DNA from: Actinomycetospora sp. NBRC 106378 | GTDB lineage: Bacteria; Actinomycetota; Actinomycetes; Mycobacteriales; Pseudonocardiaceae | Reading direction: 5' to 3' | Assembly (NCBI RefSeq): GCF_030269685.1 | Contig: NZ_BSTT01000003.1 | Span: 558,001-622,000 of the forward strand | DNA: 64,000 bases | The notes under the pieces: model-generated | What the model saw: the letters and a program-made list of their open reading frames with translations, nothing else | What the model was told of the DNA's origin: nothing | The model's database searches: none | In this document: positions 42,230 through 51,348 of the stretch, in pieces | Position numbering within the stretch: position 1 is the stretch's first letter | How the letters are laid out: each line of letters begins with the position of its first letter | Program-made: the position numbers and the translations under genes

Positions 42230-45200
42230 GGTCCACCTCGTCGTCACCGGTCCCGACGGCGGGCACGAGGAGCACCGGGCGGCGCTGCCGGTCGTGCTGG
42301 GGCGCGACCCGGGCACTGCGGACGTCGCGATCGCCGACCGGATGGTGTCCCGCCGGCACGCGCGGCTGGAGGCCGACGGGCACCGGGTGGTGCTCGTCGA
42401 CCTGGACAGCGCGAACGGCACCTGGGTCGGCGACGAGGCCGTCGACCGGTACCCGCTGCGGGCCGACGACACGGTGCTGCTCGGCGAGAGCCGCGTGACC
42501 TGGACCTTCACGGAGCGCCCGACGAACCGGGCCCGCCAGGTCGTCGAGGCGGCCCACGACGAGCTCGGCGGGTTCCTGTCCTTCGAGCACGGCTTCCTGC
42601 CCCGGGAACCCCCGCTGACCGCCCTCCCCGTGAGCCACCGGGCGTGGGACGAGCTCGCCGAGCGGATCCCCGCGCTCTTCACCCGGCTCGAGACCCGGCC
42701 CGTCGTCGACCGGCTGCCCCTGCTCGACGCGGACGCCGCGGCGCTGCCCGACCGGTACCTGTTCCGGGCGTCCACGCTGCTCGGGATCCTCGCCCACGCC
42801 TACTGGTACGCCGAGATCGATCCGCCGGCGGCACTGCCCGAGGCCGTGGAGCGGCCGTGGCGACAGGTGTCCGAACGGCTGGGCAAGCCGGTGCCCTCGG
42901 TGTCCTACGTCGACCTGTTCCTCTACAACTGGCGGCTGCGCGACCCGGCCGGCCCGCGGCGGCTCGCGAACCTCGACCTGCTCGTACCGACCTGGGGCAA
43001 CGACGCCGAACGGATCTTCTACCTGGTGACCACCGAGTTCGCGATGGAGCTCGCACCCGTCCTCGGGGCGATGGTGCGGGCCCAGGAGGCCGCCGTCGCG
43101 GCCGACCTGGCCGCCCTCCGGACGGAACTCACCACGATCCTGGCGACCTTCCGCCACCTCACGCGCACGATCTACCCGCAGATCGACCCCAACCCCGCGA
43201 GCCTCACCCACTGCAACCAGGTCCTGTGGGCGAAGACCGTCGGGATCGCCGGCGTCCCGATCCTCGAGGGTGCTCCGAGCCCGGCCGGCACCGCCCAGCC
43301 GCAGTTCCACGCCATGGACGCGTTCTTCGGGCGCGGCGCGTACGCCTCGACGGTCGGACAGCAGAGCCTCGCGCTGCGCGCCGGGTTCCCCCGGCACTGG
43401 GCGGCCGTCGTCGAGGCCCTGACCGAGGTCTCGGTCGCCGACGTCGTGGCCGGGTCCGGCGACGGCGACCTGGCCGGGCTCTGGGACGCCGTGCTCGACG
43501 CCTACGCCGGCGACCACGGCTGGATGGGGCTGCACCGGGTCAAGGCCTACGGGTTCCTCGAGGTGGCCTTCACCGTGGGTCGGGCGGTCACGACCGGGGC
43601 ACGGTTCACCGGACTCTTCCGCGACAGGACGTGGGAGGTCATCGACGCCGAGCTCGCCGAGGTCCGCGACGAACGGTGGCCCGCCACGGGCCGTCCGACC
43701 GTCCGGGGGCGGGTGTTGCCGGGACGGGCGCTCACCCCGGGTGGCACCGCCGTCATCGACATCGACGTCGCGGGACAGGGCGTGCAGTACGAACCCGGCG
43801 ACCGCCTCGGGGTGCTGGCCGAGAACGACGACGACCTCGTCCGCCGGACGCTCGCGGCGTTGCGCGCGACCGGCGACGAGATCGTCGCCCTCACCGCCGA
43901 CTGGCGGGCGGCGTTGGCCGCCCGCGGCGGCGGGGCGGTCGAGGTGCTCCCGCTGCGCTCGGTCCTCGTCCAGGGCCGCATCCGACCGATGACGCGCGGG
44001 GTGGCGAAGCGGCTCGTCGCCCTGTCGGCCCACGGGCCGCTGCGCCGGATCGTGGACGCCCGGATGGAGGACCAGTGGGAGCTCGACGACGTGCTCGGGC
44101 TGCTCACGTCCGGCGGGTTCGACGTCACCCGGCTCTGGCGCGCCGCCCCGGACTCGCCCGAGAGCCTGTGCCGGGTGGTGCCGCCGGAGGTGCACCGGCT
44201 CTACTCCCTCGCGAGCGCACCCGACGGCTCGGACCGGCTCCGTCTCGTCGTCGGGAAGCTCTCCTACGCGACCGAGCGGACCACCTGGTCCTACCCGCGC
44301 GAGCGGCACGGGTCGGCGTCGTCGTTCCTGCACCGGATGACCGAACCGCGGTACCGGCACAAGGACCTCGCGCTCACCGTCGTGCCCACCCCGCGCTTCC
44401 GCCTTCCCGACGACGGGTCGGTGCCGGTCGTGATGGTGGCCGCCGGGTCCGGGATCGCGCCGTTCCTCGGCTTCTGTGCCGCCCGGGCAGCCGACCCGGC
44501 CGCCGGGCCGACGACCCTGCTCCTCGGCGTGCGCAGCGCGGCCGACCTCGTCGCGCTCCCCGACCTCGACCGGTGGGTGCGCGCGGGGGTGCTGACCCTC
44601 GAGGTGGCGTTCTCGCGGGCGGACGAGGCGCTGGAGTTCGACGGCACCGGTCACGTCGTCGTGCCGGGCCGGGCCCGGCGGCTCGACGCCCTGCTCGCCG
44701 GACGGAGCGCGCTGCTGGCCGGGATCGCCGAGCGGGGGCACCTCTACGTGTGCGGGCGGGCCGACGTCGCCGCGACCGTGATGGCGACCGTGGGCCGGGC
44801 GGCCGGGACGGACACCGTACGGCGGCTGATCGCGGAGGGCCGGTACGCCCAGGACGTGTTCACCACCTACGGCGGGCACGCCCGCGCCCGCGCGCCGATC
44901 GACGTCTCGACCCTGGTCGAGCACACCCGCCCCGACAGTTCCTGGACGGCGATCTCGGGCACGGTCTACGACGTCACCGAGTTCGCCGCGCAGCACGTCG
45001 GCGGGGTGGAGATCCTGCGGGCCCACGTCGGCACCGACGCCACGGGCGCCTATCGCGGGGTCCTGCACCACGAGCGCCCCGAGGTCGACTCGATGCTCGG
45101 GATGTACGAGCTCGGGCCGATGCGCCGGCTCGCGTTCGGCTCGGCCTGGGCGGTGGTGCTCGGCCCCGACGGCCTCCGCCCGCTCGCCCTGGAGCAGCTG

Positions 45201-45818
45201 TTCACGGCGTGGGTGCGGGCGCTCTACCTCGTGGTCGAGATGGACAACGCGCTGGTCAACGACTACGGCTTCGCCGGCGGAGCGGTCCCGACCCCGTACG
45301 TCGCCCAGTTCCTCGCCGAGACCCACCGGCGGTTCCGGGTGAGTTACCTGGACGGTCTGCTCGACGACGAGGTGGCGACCCTCGCGGAGCTCACCACCGC
45401 CTTCTGCGCCCCGGACCGCCCGCTCGGCTGGTTCGCGGCCGGCGTCGCCGACCTGCGGGACGGCCCGGACCACCGGGCGGCGCTCGACGCGATGGCGGCG
45501 CTGCGGGCGGGGGTGCGGTCGACCCGGGCGCCGGCGATGTGCCGGTTCGTGGAGCAGGAGGACCGACGCCTGCTCGCCGCGCTGCGCGGCGCCCTGCGCG
45601 ACGGCGTGATCGCCTTCGAGACGCACGAGGCGACCGTGGTCGAGCACGCCGGGGAGGTGCTCCTGGCCGCCCTCGCGCAGGTGCTGGCGGCGGTCACCGA
45701 GTACGACCGCCGGGTCGCGACGCACGCCCGGGCCACCGGGTTCACCGGCGCGTCGCCGCTCCCGGCCCCGGCCCCCGACCGCGGCATCCCGGGTCACGGG
45801 GCGCCGCTCGTCCCGTGA
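42222..45818 (+). CDS. FHA / PrnB-IDO-like heme oxygenase / CPR-like reductase / cytochrome b5 fusion
   Basis: 1198 residues. Residues 1-95: FHA domain (LGRDPGTADVAI, SRRHARLE, SANGTWVG), which binds phosphothreonine. About 115-485: helical domain like PrnB/indoleamine dioxygenase (AYWYAEIDPP, LTHCNQVLWAKTVGIAG, HAMDAFFGRGAY; likely proximal heme His in GLHRVKAYGFLEVA). About 488-895: FAD and NAD(P)H domains of the cytochrome P450 reductase type (YEPGDRLGV, RLYSLASAP, GSASSFL, GSGIAPFLGF, LYVCGRADV) without an FMN domain. About 900-965: cytochrome b5 (AAQHVGGVEIL, VLHHERPEVDSML). A helical tail of about 230 residues ends the protein. Electrons would run NAD(P)H, FAD, b5 heme, catalytic heme. 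Domain boundaries are approximate; the substrate is unknown. Confidence 0.78.
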   Translation: MPEVHLVVTGPDGGHEEHRAALPVVLGRDPGTADVAIADRMVSRRHARLEADGHRVVLVDLDSANGTWVGDEAVDRYPLRADDTVLLGESRVTWTFTERPTNRARQVVEAAHDELGGFLSFEHGFLPREPPLTALPVSHRAWDELAERIPALFTRLETRPVVDRLPLLDADAAALPDRYLFRASTLLGILAHAYWYAEIDPPAALPEAVERPWRQVSERLGKPVPSVSYVDLFLYNWRLRDPAGPRRLANLDLLVPTWGNDAERIFYLVTTEFAMELAPVLGAMVRAQEAAVAADLAALRTELTTILATFRHLTRTIYPQIDPNPASLTHCNQVLWAKTVGIAGVPILEGAPSPAGTAQPQFHAMDAFFGRGAYASTVGQQSLALRAGFPRHWAAVVEALTEVSVADVVAGSGDGDLAGLWDAVLDAYAGDHGWMGLHRVKAYGFLEVAFTVGRAVTTGARFTGLFRDRTWEVIDAELAEVRDERWPATGRPTVRGRVLPGRALTPGGTAVIDIDVAGQGVQYEPGDRLGVLAENDDDLVRRTLAALRATGDEIVALTADWRAALAARGGGAVEVLPLRSVLVQGRIRPMTRGVAKRLVALSAHGPLRRIVDARMEDQWELDDVLGLLTSGGFDVTRLWRAAPDSPESLCRVVPPEVHRLYSLASAPDGSDRLRLVVGKLSYATERTTWSYPRERHGSASSFLHRMTEPRYRHKDLALTVVPTPRFRLPDDGSVPVVMVAAGSGIAPFLGFCAARAADPAAGPTTLLLGVRSAADLVALPDLDRWVRAGVLTLEVAFSRADEALEFDGTGHVVVPGRARRLDALLAGRSALLAGIAERGHLYVCGRADVAATVMATVGRAAGTDTVRRLIAEGRYAQDVFTTYGGHARARAPIDVSTLVEHTRPDSSWTAISGTVYDVTEFAAQHVGGVEILRAHVGTDATGAYRGVLHHERPEVDSMLGMYELGPMRRLAFGSAWAVVLGPDGLRPLALEQLFTAWVRALYLVVEMDNALVNDYGFAGGAVPTPYVAQFLAETHRRFRVSYLDGLLDDEVATLAELTTAFCAPDRPLGWFAAGVADLRDGPDHRAALDAMAALRAGVRSTRAPAMCRFVEQEDRRLLAALRGALRDGVIAFETHEATVVEHAGEVLLAALAQVLAAVTEYDRRVATHARATGFTGASPLPAPAPDRGIPGHGAPLVP

Positions 45819-45822
45819 CCCG
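45790..45822. terminator. Bidirectional hairpin terminator
   Basis: CGGGTCACGGG and CCCGTGACCCG form a perfect 11-bp stem with an 11-base loop. It spans the stop of the FHA fusion (45818) and lies 8 bases from the der stop, so it serves convergent genes. Confidence 0.7.
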
Positions 45823-45830
45823 ATCCGCCG

Positions 45831-47204
45831 TCAGGACTTCTTGCGCTTCTCCCGGACCCGCATGTTGATCTGGATCGGCGTGCCCGTGAGCTCGAAGGTC
45901 TCGCGCAGCTTCCGCTCCAGGAACCGGCGGTAGCTCGCCTCGAGGAAGCCCGAGGTGAACAGCACGAACGTCGGCGGGCGGGTCTGGGCCTGGGTGGCGT
46001 AGAGGATCTTCGGCTGCTTCCCGCCCCGGACCGGCGGCGGGGTGGCGGCGATGATGTCGGCCAGCCACTGGTTGAGCTGACCGGTCGGGATCCGGCGGTC
46101 CCAGTTCTCCAGGGCCGTCCGCATCGCCGGGGCGAGCTTGCGGACCGCCCGGCCGGTCTTCGCGGAGATGTTGACCCGCTCGACCCACGGGAACCGGACC
46201 AGCGCCCGCTCCAGCTCGCGCTTCATGGCGTCGCGGCGGTCGTCGTCGACGAGGTCCCACTTGTTCATCGCGAGGACCAGCGCGCGGCCGGCCTCGACCA
46301 CCTGCGTGGCGACCCGGAGGTCCTGCTCGCTGATCGGCTCCGAGGCGTCGAGCAGCAGCACCGTCACCTCGGCGGCCTCGATCGCGCCCTTGGTGCGCAG
46401 CGAGGCGTAGTACTCCATCCCCGAGGCCTGGTGCACCTTGCGGCGCAGGCCGGCCGTGTCGACGAGCTGCCAGACCTCGCCGTCGATCTCGACGAGCGAG
46501 TCGACCGGGTCCGTCGTCGTCCCCGCGGTGGAGTCGACCACCGCCCGGGACTCACCGGTCAGCTGGTTGAGCAGCGAGGACTTCCCGACGTTCGGCTTGC
46601 CGACCAGCGCGACGCGGCGTGGGCCGCCCTCGAGGTCGACGTCGTCGCGCGGGGACTCGGGCAGCACGTCGAGCACCCGGTCGAGCAGGTCGCCCGAGCC
46701 GCGGCCGTGCAGGCCGGACACCGGGTAGGGCTCGCCGAGCCCGAGGCGCCACAGGGCGGCGATCTCCCCGAGCCCGCGCTCGTCGTCGACCTTGGTGGCG
46801 GCGAGCAGCACCGGCCGGTCGGAGCGGCGCAGCGTGCGCGCGACGGCCTCGTCGACCGAGGTCGCGCCGACCTGCCCGTCGACCACGAGCAGGATCGCGT
46901 CGGCCGTGGCCATGGCGGTCTCGGCCTGGGCCGAGATGGCGGCCTGCATGCCCTTGGCGTCCGGCGTCCAGCCGCCGGTGTCGACGAGGGTGAAGCGGCG
47001 CCCGTTCCAGAGGGCGTCGTAGGCGACCCGGTCGCGGGTCACGCCCGGGACGTCCTGCACGACCGCCTCGCGGCGGCCGATGATGCGGTTGACCAGCGTC
47101 GACTTCCCGACGTTCGGACGCCCGACGACCGCGAGCACCGGCTGGGCCGGGCGCTCGGAGTCGTGCTCGGGCAGGTCAAAATCCGCAGGTAGTTCCTGCG
47201 TCAC
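45831..47204 (-). CDS. der: Ribosome assembly GTPase Der (EngA)
   Basis: 457 residues with two G domains and a C-terminal KH-like domain. First G domain: [19 protein letters not shown]. Second: [26 protein letters not shown]. The C-terminus holds [11 protein letters not shown] and the basic end RVREKRKKS. Der acts in maturation of the 50S subunit. GTG at 47204 is 3 bases after the cmk stop. Positions and order match the conserved actinobacterial cmk-der pair. Confidence 0.97.
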   Translation of the reverse strand: MTQELPADFDLPEHDSERPAQPVLAVVGRPNVGKSTLVNRIIGRREAVVQDVPGVTRDRVAYDALWNGRRFTLVDTGGWTPDAKGMQAAISAQAETAMATADAILLVVDGQVGATSVDEAVARTLRRSDRPVLLAATKVDDERGLGEIAALWRLGLGEPYPVSGLHGRGSGDLLDRVLDVLPESPRDDVDLEGGPRRVALVGKPNVGKSSLLNQLTGESRAVVDSTAGTTTDPVDSLVEIDGEVWQLVDTAGLRRKVHQASGMEYYASLRTKGAIEAAEVTVLLLDASEPISEQDLRVATQVVEAGRALVLAMNKWDLVDDDRRDAMKRELERALVRFPWVERVNISAKTGRAVRKLAPAMRTALENWDRRIPTGQLNQWLADIIAATPPPVRGGKQPKILYATQAQTRPPTFVLFTSGFLEASYRRFLERKLRETFELTGTPIQINMRVREKRKKS

Positions 47205-47207
47205 GTC

Positions 47208-47963
47208 TTACCTTCCGTTGGCGCTGGACTCGGCCAGCGCGGGAACCAGCATGCCGCGCTCGGCGGCGAGTTCTTCGAGTCGGTCCAGGACGCCCTCGAC
47301 GTCGAGCGCCGAGGTGTCGACCTCGACGGCGTCCACCGCGGCGCGCAGCGGCGAGGCGGCGCGGGAGGAGTCGAGGCGGTCCCGGCGGGCGAGGTCCGCG
47401 CCCGTGGCGGTGGCGTCGGTGGCACGTCCGGCGGACGTGTCCTCGGCGCTGCGGCGTCCGGCGCGGATGGTGTCCGACGCCACGAGGTAGATCTTCAGGT
47501 CGGCGTCCGGGACCACGACGGTGCCGATGTCCCGGCCCTCGACGACGATGCCCGACCCGTCGTCGTGCGCCTCGGCGATGATCCGCCGCTGCTCGTCGAC
47601 CAGGTGCCGGCGCACCTCGCCCAGCGCGGAGATGGCCGAGACGTTCCGCGTGACCTCGACGCCGCGGATCTCGGCGGCGACGTCCTCCGCGCCCAGCCGC
47701 ACCCGCGGCTCGGCCGGATCGGTGGACATCACGACGTCGGCCGCGAGGGCGACCGCGACGGCCTCGTCGTGGCCGTCGGCGTCGGTGGCGGTCGCGTCGA
47801 GCGCGACGCCGGACCGCATCACCGCGAGGGTGGCCGCCCGGTACATCGCACCGGTGTCGAGGTAGCGGGCCCCGAGGCGCATCGCCAACCCGCGGGCGGT
47901 CGTCGACTTGCCGGTGCCCGACGGCCCGTCGACCGCCACGACTCCCTGCAGGACCTTCTCCAC
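47208..47963 (-). CDS. cmk: Cytidylate kinase
   Basis: 251 residues from GTG at 47963. The P-loop GPSGTGKSTTARGLAMRLG lies near the N-terminus, followed by LDTGAMYRAATL, GRDIGTVVVPDADLKIYL and the R-x-x-R-x-x-D region (LARRDRLDSSR). It phosphorylates CMP and dCMP. The C-terminal 25 residues beyond the core are Glu/Ala-rich. Between rluB and der, as usual. Confidence 0.97.
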   Translation of the reverse strand: MEKVLQGVVAVDGPSGTGKSTTARGLAMRLGARYLDTGAMYRAATLAVMRSGVALDATATDADGHDEAVAVALAADVVMSTDPAEPRVRLGAEDVAAEIRGVEVTRNVSAISALGEVRRHLVDEQRRIIAEAHDDGSGIVVEGRDIGTVVVPDADLKIYLVASDTIRAGRRSAEDTSAGRATDATATGADLARRDRLDSSRAASPLRAAVDAVEVDTSALDVEGVLDRLEELAAERGMLVPALAESSANGR

Positions 47964-48028
47964 GACCAGCGCCTCCCGAACGTCCGACCAACACCCGTCC
48001 GGGAGTCCATTGTGCCTGATCCGGCGGC

Positions 48029-48775
48029 CTAGAGGCCCACCGCGTGGTACAACGCTCCGACTTCGTCCCGACCGAGCTTGCGCAGCGTGCCCGGCCGCTG
48101 GTCACCGAGGCGCACGTCACCCACCGCGGTGCGCACCAGGCGCTCGACCGGCTTGTCGACGGCCTCGAAGATGCGGCGCACGATCCGGTTGCGTCCCTCG
48201 TGGAGCACGACCTCCACCATCACGCGCGCGCCCGACCGGTCGATCACCTTGAAGCTGTCCACCGCGGCGGGTCCGTCGTCGAGCTCGACGCCCTCCCGGA
48301 GGCGCTTGCCGAGGTCCTTCGCGATCGGCGTCCGGATCTCGGCGAGGTAGGTCTTGGGGATCTCGTAGGACGGGTGCATCAGCCGGTTGGCCAGCTCGCC
48401 GTCGTTCGTGAGCAGCAGCAGACCCTCGGTGGCGGCGTCGAGCCGGCCGACGTGGAAGAGGCCCTTCGTGCTGCCCGCCTTCTCCAGGACGATGTCGCCG
48501 ACGCAGCGGCGGCCCTCGCCGTCCCACATGGTCGAGAGCATCCCCTCGGGCTTGTTCAGCGCGAGGTGCACGGTCTCGACGTCGGTCACGATGCGGCTGC
48601 CGTCGACGTGGATCACGTTGACGTCCGGGTCGACGCGCCGGCCCATCTCCGTGACGACCTTGCCGTCGACCTCCACCCGACCCTGGCGCATCAGGATCTC
48701 GGCCTGCCGCCGCGAGGCCACGCCGGCCTCGCTGAGCACCTTCTGCAGGCGGACTCCCTGCTCACCCTCGGTCAC
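48029..48775 (-). CDS. rluB: 23S rRNA pseudouridine synthase RluB-type
   Basis: 248 residues. An S4 domain (VRLQKVLSEAGVASRRQAE, RVEVDGKVV) precedes a pseudouridine synthase domain with the catalytic Asp in HVGRLDAATEGLLLLTNDG, the KTY motif (IPKTYLAEI) and the C-terminal LHEGRNRIVRRIFEAVD. It modifies large-subunit rRNA. Normally scpB is the next gene upstream; here an MFS/SDR pair intervenes. Confidence 0.95.
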   Translation of the reverse strand: MTEGEQGVRLQKVLSEAGVASRRQAEILMRQGRVEVDGKVVTEMGRRVDPDVNVIHVDGSRIVTDVETVHLALNKPEGMLSTMWDGEGRRCVGDIVLEKAGSTKGLFHVGRLDAATEGLLLLTNDGELANRLMHPSYEIPKTYLAEIRTPIAKDLGKRLREGVELDDGPAAVDSFKVIDRSGARVMVEVVLHEGRNRIVRRIFEAVDKPVERLVRTAVGDVRLGDQRPGTLRKLGRDEVGALYHAVGL

Positions 48776-48803
48776 GGGACTCCAGCGTAGTCGTGCTCCG
48801 GAC

Positions 48804-48809
48804 TAGGCT
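48804..48809 (+). promoter_or_regulatory. -10 box, leaderless start of MFS gene
   Basis: TAGGCT ends 8 bases before GTG at 48818, and no ribosome site precedes the start codon. Confidence 0.45.
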
Positions 48810-48817
48810 CGTCCACC

Positions 48818-49993
48818 GTGTCGACGCCGACCGTCGCGGTCCGCCCGCGCCTCGGGCTCGCGGTCGCGGCCGGAGCCGCCGCCTTCGCGGCCGCGATGGG
48901 CGTCGGGCGGTTCGTCTTCACGCCGATCATCCCCGTGATGGGCGCCGACGCGGGTCTCACCACCGCCGACGCCGGGCTCCTCGCCGCCGCGAACTACCTC
49001 GGCTACCTCGTCGGCTGCGTCCTCGCCGCCGCCCCCGTCGTCCGTCGCCACCGCAGCGCCTTCCTGACGGCGGGTCTGGTCCTGACGGTGCTCACGCTCG
49101 CCGCCATGCCGCTCTCGACGGCGTTCGCCGCCTGGTCGGCGGCCCGTGGGCTGGCCGGCGTGGCCAGCGCGTTCGCGTTCGTCACGGCCGCCGACCTCGT
49201 CCTCACGCTGCTGCGCCGTCACGACCGGGACGACCTCGCGGGCTGGGTGTTCGGTGGTGTCGGCGGCGGCATCGCCCTGTCCGGCCTCGCCACACCTCCG
49301 GCCGCCGCCCTCGGGGGTTGGCCCGCGACCTGGTGGGTGGCCGCGGCGCTCGCGCTGGTCCTGGGCCTGCTCGCCCTGCGGCTGGCGCGCCTGCCCGTGG
49401 GTCCCGACGACGACGGCGCGGCGGCCGGGCCGCCGCCGCGGGTGCTGCTGCTCGCGGCCCTCGGCACCGCCTACTTCCTCGAGGGTGCGGGCTACATCAT
49501 CACCGGCACGTTCCTCGTCGACGTCGCCACCGACATCGGGCCGCCGTGGGTCGCGGCGGGATCGTGGACGATCGCGGGGCTCGCGGGGGTGCCGTCGTGC
49601 GTGCTCTGGGCACGGATCGCGGCCCGCCGCGGCCGGGGACCGACGTTGCTCGTCGCCCTCGCGGTGCAGGCCGTGGGTCTCGCCCTCCCGGCGGTGGTGG
49701 CGTCACCGGTCGCCGTCGTGGTGTCGGCGGTGGTCTTCGGCGGGACGTTCGTCGGGATCGTCATGCTGACCCTGCCGCTGGCCCGGACGCTGGCGGGCCG
49801 TGGCGCCGGCCCCGTCGTGGCCGTGTTCTCCGCGCTGTACGGGGTGGGGCAGGTGGTCGGCCCGGTCGCCGTGACGCTGGTGAGCGGCGACGACGCCCGG
49901 CCGGCCCTCGCGCTCGGCGGGGCGCTCGTCGTCGCCGCGACCCTCGTGGCGGTGCCGCCCGCCCGGTTCGGCAGCCGTTCCGGATCTCCCTGA
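48818..49993 (+). CDS. YbfB/YjiJ-family MFS transporter
   Basis: 391 residues with 12 predicted helices. The first helices carry AFAAAMGVGRFVFTPIIPVM and LLAAANYLGYLVGCVLA, typical of the YbfB/YjiJ branch, whose substrates are mostly unknown; an exporter role is plausible. The helix 7 region reads FLEGAGYIITGTFLVDVA. It is inserted, on the opposite strand, between rluB and scpB of the conserved block, next to an SDR gene. Confidence 0.82.
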   Translation: MSTPTVAVRPRLGLAVAAGAAAFAAAMGVGRFVFTPIIPVMGADAGLTTADAGLLAAANYLGYLVGCVLAAAPVVRRHRSAFLTAGLVLTVLTLAAMPLSTAFAAWSAARGLAGVASAFAFVTAADLVLTLLRRHDRDDLAGWVFGGVGGGIALSGLATPPAAALGGWPATWWVAAALALVLGLLALRLARLPVGPDDDGAAAGPPPRVLLLAALGTAYFLEGAGYIITGTFLVDVATDIGPPWVAAGSWTIAGLAGVPSCVLWARIAARRGRGPTLLVALAVQAVGLALPAVVASPVAVVVSAVVFGGTFVGIVMLTLPLARTLAGRGAGPVVAVFSALYGVGQVVGPVAVTLVSGDDARPALALGGALVVAATLVAVPPARFGSRSGSP

Positions 49994-50047
49994 TCGCGCC
50001 GCCACAGGTGAGCGGCACGAATGCGGCGAACTCGGTGTCGAGCCGCG

Positions 50048-50665
50048 TCAGCAGCCGTGCCGGACCTCCTGGTCGGTGACCGCACGGGTGTGCAGCTCCC
50101 AGTAGTGCTCGGCGATCTCGTCGGGGTCCCACTGTCCGCCGGGCTCGACGGGGCCGCCGACGGTGACCGACGCCGTGAGGACCTCGGGGCGCCAGGAAGT
50201 GAGCAGTTCCACGAGCCCGCGCACACCGACCTTGCCCAGCGACAGGCTCGTCAGGCCGGGGTCGGGGCGGACCATGCCACTCGTGATGACGTAGGTCCCG
50301 GTCATCTCCGGCAGCAGCTCCCCCGCCGTCGTGATCGCCCCGACCACATTGACCGCGTAGGTGTCGAGCATCGTCGCCTGGTCGAGCTCCCCGGGCTCGT
50401 CGGTGCGGATGATCGCCGCGTTGTAGACGACGACGTTCGGGGTGCCGTGCTCGTCGACGAACGCCCGCAGCGCCGCCCGGAGCGCCTTCTCGTCCGTCGC
50501 GTCGGCGGTCCGGGTCCAGGTGGTCCCGCCCGCGGCCTCGGCCGCGGTGGCGACGGTCTCCTCCCAGCGGGCGATCAGCCCGACGGTGAAGCCTTCCCGC
50601 GCGAACCGCTTGGCCACGGAGGTACCGATCCCGGGGCCTACTCCGACGATGATCACGCTGGTCAC
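50048..50665 (-). CDS. Atypical short-chain dehydrogenase lacking the catalytic Tyr
   Basis: 205 residues from GTG at 50665 after GAGGAG. The Rossmann motif GVGPGIGTSVAKRF and the NAA stretch (VVYNAAI) show an NAD(P)-binding SDR fold. The catalytic Ser is present (VITSGM), and the Lys is present in SLSLGK, but the Tyr four residues before it is Leu. Either the enzyme works differently or it has lost dehydrogenase activity. Short C-terminal end compared with classical SDRs. Confidence 0.75.
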   Translation of the reverse strand: MTSVIIVGVGPGIGTSVAKRFAREGFTVGLIARWEETVATAAEAAGGTTWTRTADATDEKALRAALRAFVDEHGTPNVVVYNAAIIRTDEPGELDQATMLDTYAVNVVGAITTAGELLPEMTGTYVITSGMVRPDPGLTSLSLGKVGVRGLVELLTSWRPEVLTASVTVGGPVEPGGQWDPDEIAEHYWELHTRAVTDQEVRHGC

Positions 50666-50738
50666 GGGGCGGCTCCTCGAGGATGTGGCTTTTCTGGCGC
50701 TGGACGACAGCAACGACGCTTTCCTGCCACGCGGGGTG

Positions 50739-51341
50739 CTACAGCTCGTCGATGTCGTCGACCTCGGGCAGCAGCGGCGCGATCGGGGGCAGCTCGTCGA
50801 GCGAACCGAGCCCGAGGCGTTCCAGGAACAGCTCCGTGGTCCGGTACAGCGTTCCCCCGGTGGCGCCGTCCACGCCGGCCTCGACGATCAGTCCCCGGGC
50901 GGTCAGCGTGCGCATGACGCCGTCCACGTTGACGCCGCGCACCGCCGAGACCCGCGCCCGCGTGACCGGCTGGCGGTAGGCGACGACCGCGAGGGTCTCC
51001 AGGGCGGCCCGGGTCAGCCGGGCGCGCTGGCCGTCGAGGACGAAGCGCTCCACGTAGGGCGCGAAGCGGGCCCGGGAGGCGAACCGCCAGCCCTCGTCGG
51101 TGCGGCGGAGCTCGAAGCCACGTTCGCGCATCGGAGCGGAGCCGGACGCGTCGGGCGAGCCGGCGTAGGACGCGGCGAGCCGCTCCAGGGCGGTCGTCAC
51201 CCGGGCGGCGGGCTGTTCGAGGACCTCGGCGAGCTGGGTCGCGGGCACCGGGGCGTCCACGACCATGAGCACGGCCTCGATCGCGGCGTCCAGCTCCGCC
51301 TCGCGCCCGAGCCCGGGGAGCTCGTCGTCGGGAAGGCTCAT
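50739..51341 (-). CDS. scpB: Segregation and condensation protein B
   Basis: 200 residues, two winged-helix domains: DAAIEAVLMVVDAPVPATQLAEVL, then the conserved ALETLAVVAYRQPVTRARVSAVRGV and the final GTLYRTTELFLERLGL. ScpB dimers bind ScpA and SMC in the condensin that compacts the chromosome. It starts 7 bases after the scpA stop. Confidence 0.96.
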   Translation of the reverse strand: MSLPDDELPGLGREAELDAAIEAVLMVVDAPVPATQLAEVLEQPAARVTTALERLAASYAGSPDASGSAPMRERGFELRRTDEGWRFASRARFAPYVERFVLDGQRARLTRAALETLAVVAYRQPVTRARVSAVRGVNVDGVMRTLTARGLIVEAGVDGATGGTLYRTTELFLERLGLGSLDELPPIAPLLPEVDDIDEL

Positions 51342-51348
51342 GGCTCGC

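Noticed and set aside
42123-45797. Very long open frame on the minus strand, antisense to the FHA fusion
   Set aside because: It mirrors GC-rich third positions of the plus-strand gene, has low-complexity Arg/Gly/Pro composition and no recognisable domain.
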